Translations under genes and position numbers: made by a program
The notes under the pieces: model-generated
The model's input: the letters and a program-made list of their open reading frames with translations, nothing else
Database searches by the model: none
What the model was told of the DNA's origin: nothing
Source of the DNA: DASYXZ01 sp035934315
GTDB lineage: Bacteria; Acidobacteriota; Terriglobia; UBA7540
Direction: 5' to 3'
Assembly: GCA_035934315.1 (NCBI GenBank)
Contig: DASYXZ010000013.1
Span: forward strand, 1-14,277
DNA: 14,277 nt
In this document: positions 13,364 to 14,277 of the stretch, one piece after another
Position numbering within the stretch: the first letter of the stretch is position 1
Layout of the letters: the number at the start of each line of letters is the position of its first letter

Positions 13364-13738
13364 TTGAAAGTCGAGTGGCACCGAGTCTTGAACCTGACCC
13401 TTTGGATTTTGCAAGTTCTCCTCGCCCTGGTTTTCCTATTTTTCGGCGCGAGCAAATTCAGCCCACATGTAATTTTCTGGGTAGACTTGTTTGCAAGAAT
13501 TAGGATCGGCCAGTGGTTCCGCTACTTTACGGGGGGTCTCGAAGTAATCTGTGCAATCTTATTGTTGATTCCGAGAACAACGGCAATTGCCGCAGCGTTG
13601 TTAGCCTGTACGATGGCTGGCGCGGTCATCACACATCTCCTCATCCTCCGGGATGGTTACGCCGCTGTGTTTCCCGGTTTTCCATTTTTAATTCTAAGTG
13701 CCATTGCCTGGAAGCGGTCTTTAACTTCAGCGCGATGA
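13364..13738 (+). CDS. DoxX-family membrane protein
   Basis: A 124-residue protein with four hydrophobic segments, at about 9-29, 52-70, 73-93 and 101-117, and little else. The first helix ends LFFGASKFSP (25-34), the common GxxKF pattern of DoxX proteins, and the second begins FRYFTGGLEVICAILLLIP (52-70). This fits the DoxX/DoxD-like small integral membrane proteins, whose role is mostly unknown; some act with oxidoreductases. The start is TTG at 13364, supported by AGAGGT (13354-13359) a few bases upstream. It is 89 bp after FTCD on the same strand but has no evident link with histidine breakdown. Family moderately sure, function unknown. Confidence 0.8.
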   Translation: MKVEWHRVLNLTLWILQVLLALVFLFFGASKFSPHVIFWVDLFARIRIGQWFRYFTGGLEVICAILLLIPRTTAIAAALLACTMAGAVITHLLILRDGYAAVFPGFPFLILSAIAWKRSLTSAR

Positions 13739-13950
13739 AAGAGCGATTGGAAAGTGCTCGTGTATGGCACGCCTTGACCGAGACCGACCCCGTACCTTAC
13801 TCTAAGCCTTGACTGTCTTCCTGGATAAATTCAAATCGGGTTGACATCAGCGCAGTTAATACATGGCCATGCCTGAACTCACAGCTAGCATAAGCAATAC
13901 GAAGTCGGGACTGCATTATTCAAACTCTTTCATTCCTGAAAGGCGTGTTG

Positions 13951-14277
13951 GTGGGGAAATCAGAACAGCATCAAACGAACGAACAGCCTGCCGGACTTGA
14001 GGCTGCGCCCGTGACAGAAGTTGCCCGTGAATCCTCCAGCGCCGGACTTTCGCTGGAAGGCATGCACGGCAGCGTGGCACTGCCGCACCATCAGTCCGGC
14101 TTCTGGCAGCAATGGCGGGCATTCGTGGGGCCAGCGATTCTCGTAAGTGTCGGCTACATGGACCCAGGCAACTGGGGCACCGACCTCGCGGGCGGAGCGC
14201 TGTTTAAGTACGGGCTTTTGTGGGTTGTCGCCCTTGCGAGTTTGATGGCAATTTTTATGCAGGTCATCGCCGCGCGC
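13951..14277 (+). CDS. Nramp-family metal ion transporter (partial, 3' end outside)
   Basis: The first 109 codons of a longer gene cut by the window edge. Residues 1-50 are polar and probably cytoplasmic. Then FVGPAILVSVGYMDPGNWGT (58-77) is the first transmembrane helix of the Nramp (MntH) fold, with the metal-binding DPGN at 71-74. A second helix follows from about 86 (KYGLLWVVALASLMAIFMQV). Nramp proteins import Mn(II), Fe(II) and similar ions with protons across the inner membrane. The start is uncertain: GTG at 13951 has AAGG seven bases upstream; GTG 13945, TTG 13948 and an internal ATG at 14062 are alternatives. No manganese riboswitch or regulator site was recognised in the 212 bp upstream. 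The family is sure; the metal is inferred. Confidence 0.9.
   Translation, partial: MGKSEQHQTNEQPAGLEAAPVTEVARESSSAGLSLEGMHGSVALPHHQSGFWQQWRAFVGPAILVSVGYMDPGNWGTDLAGGALFKYGLLWVVALASLMAIFMQVIAAR

Noticed and set aside
13735..13812. 25-codon frame overlapping the DoxX stop as ATGA
   Set aside because: It is very short, has no recognisable family and no supporting conservation that can be seen; coupling alone is not enough.
13809..13870. Promoter for the Nramp gene from TTGACT or TTGACA boxes
   Set aside because: Neither box has a credible -10 hexamer at 16-18 bp.

Overview
The window is about 14.3 kb of chromosomal bacterial DNA. Genes are moderately GC-rich, packed on both strands, and mostly metabolic. 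The gene mix is a lipase-maturation-factor-like membrane protein beside a long-chain acyl-CoA synthetase, a histidine-utilisation set ending in a fused formiminotransferase-cyclodeaminase, a TPR lipoprotein/exported-type protein, and DoxX and Nramp membrane proteins. Several genes lack a Shine-Dalgarno sequence. This would suit an Acidobacteriota-like soil bacterium, but the assignment is inference from gene content and style; no rRNA or other phylogenetic marker is present.

Layout. Bases 1-54 hold the start of a probable exported protein read leftwards. From 173, a phosphoglucomutase/phosphomannomutase overlaps by ATGA with an FtsB/DivIC-type division protein (ends 1935). Bases 1936-2479 are a gene-free AT-rich stretch with two terminator-like hairpins, a 40-bp-spaced direct repeat and a degenerate heptanucleotide tract. 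thiG (thiazole synthase) follows on the minus strand, with a 316-bp MITE-like element directly upstream of its ribosome binding site. This element has 42-bp terminal inverted repeats and four internal 45-bp tandem units. Three further minus-strand genes follow: the LMF1-family protein, the acyl-CoA synthetase that precedes it in transcription, and a TPR protein.

From 8386 the plus strand carries hutU (urocanate hydratase), hutI (imidazolonepropionase) and a bifunctional FTCD. Together they convert urocanate to glutamate and pass the formimino carbon to tetrahydrofolate. hutH is not in the window. Between hutU and hutI, on the opposite strand, lies a 54-residue FmdB-type zinc-ribbon gene whose predicted promoter overlaps the hutI start codon. 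The right end holds a DoxX-family membrane protein and the start of an Nramp metal transporter cut by the window edge.

I see no phage, CRISPR, toxin-antitoxin, defence or biosynthetic cluster. The most unusual material is non-coding: the MITE-like element with its hairpin array, the phase-locked heptanucleotide tract, the small antisense fmdB gene, and start sites that look leaderless. I would not claim a new multi-gene system here.
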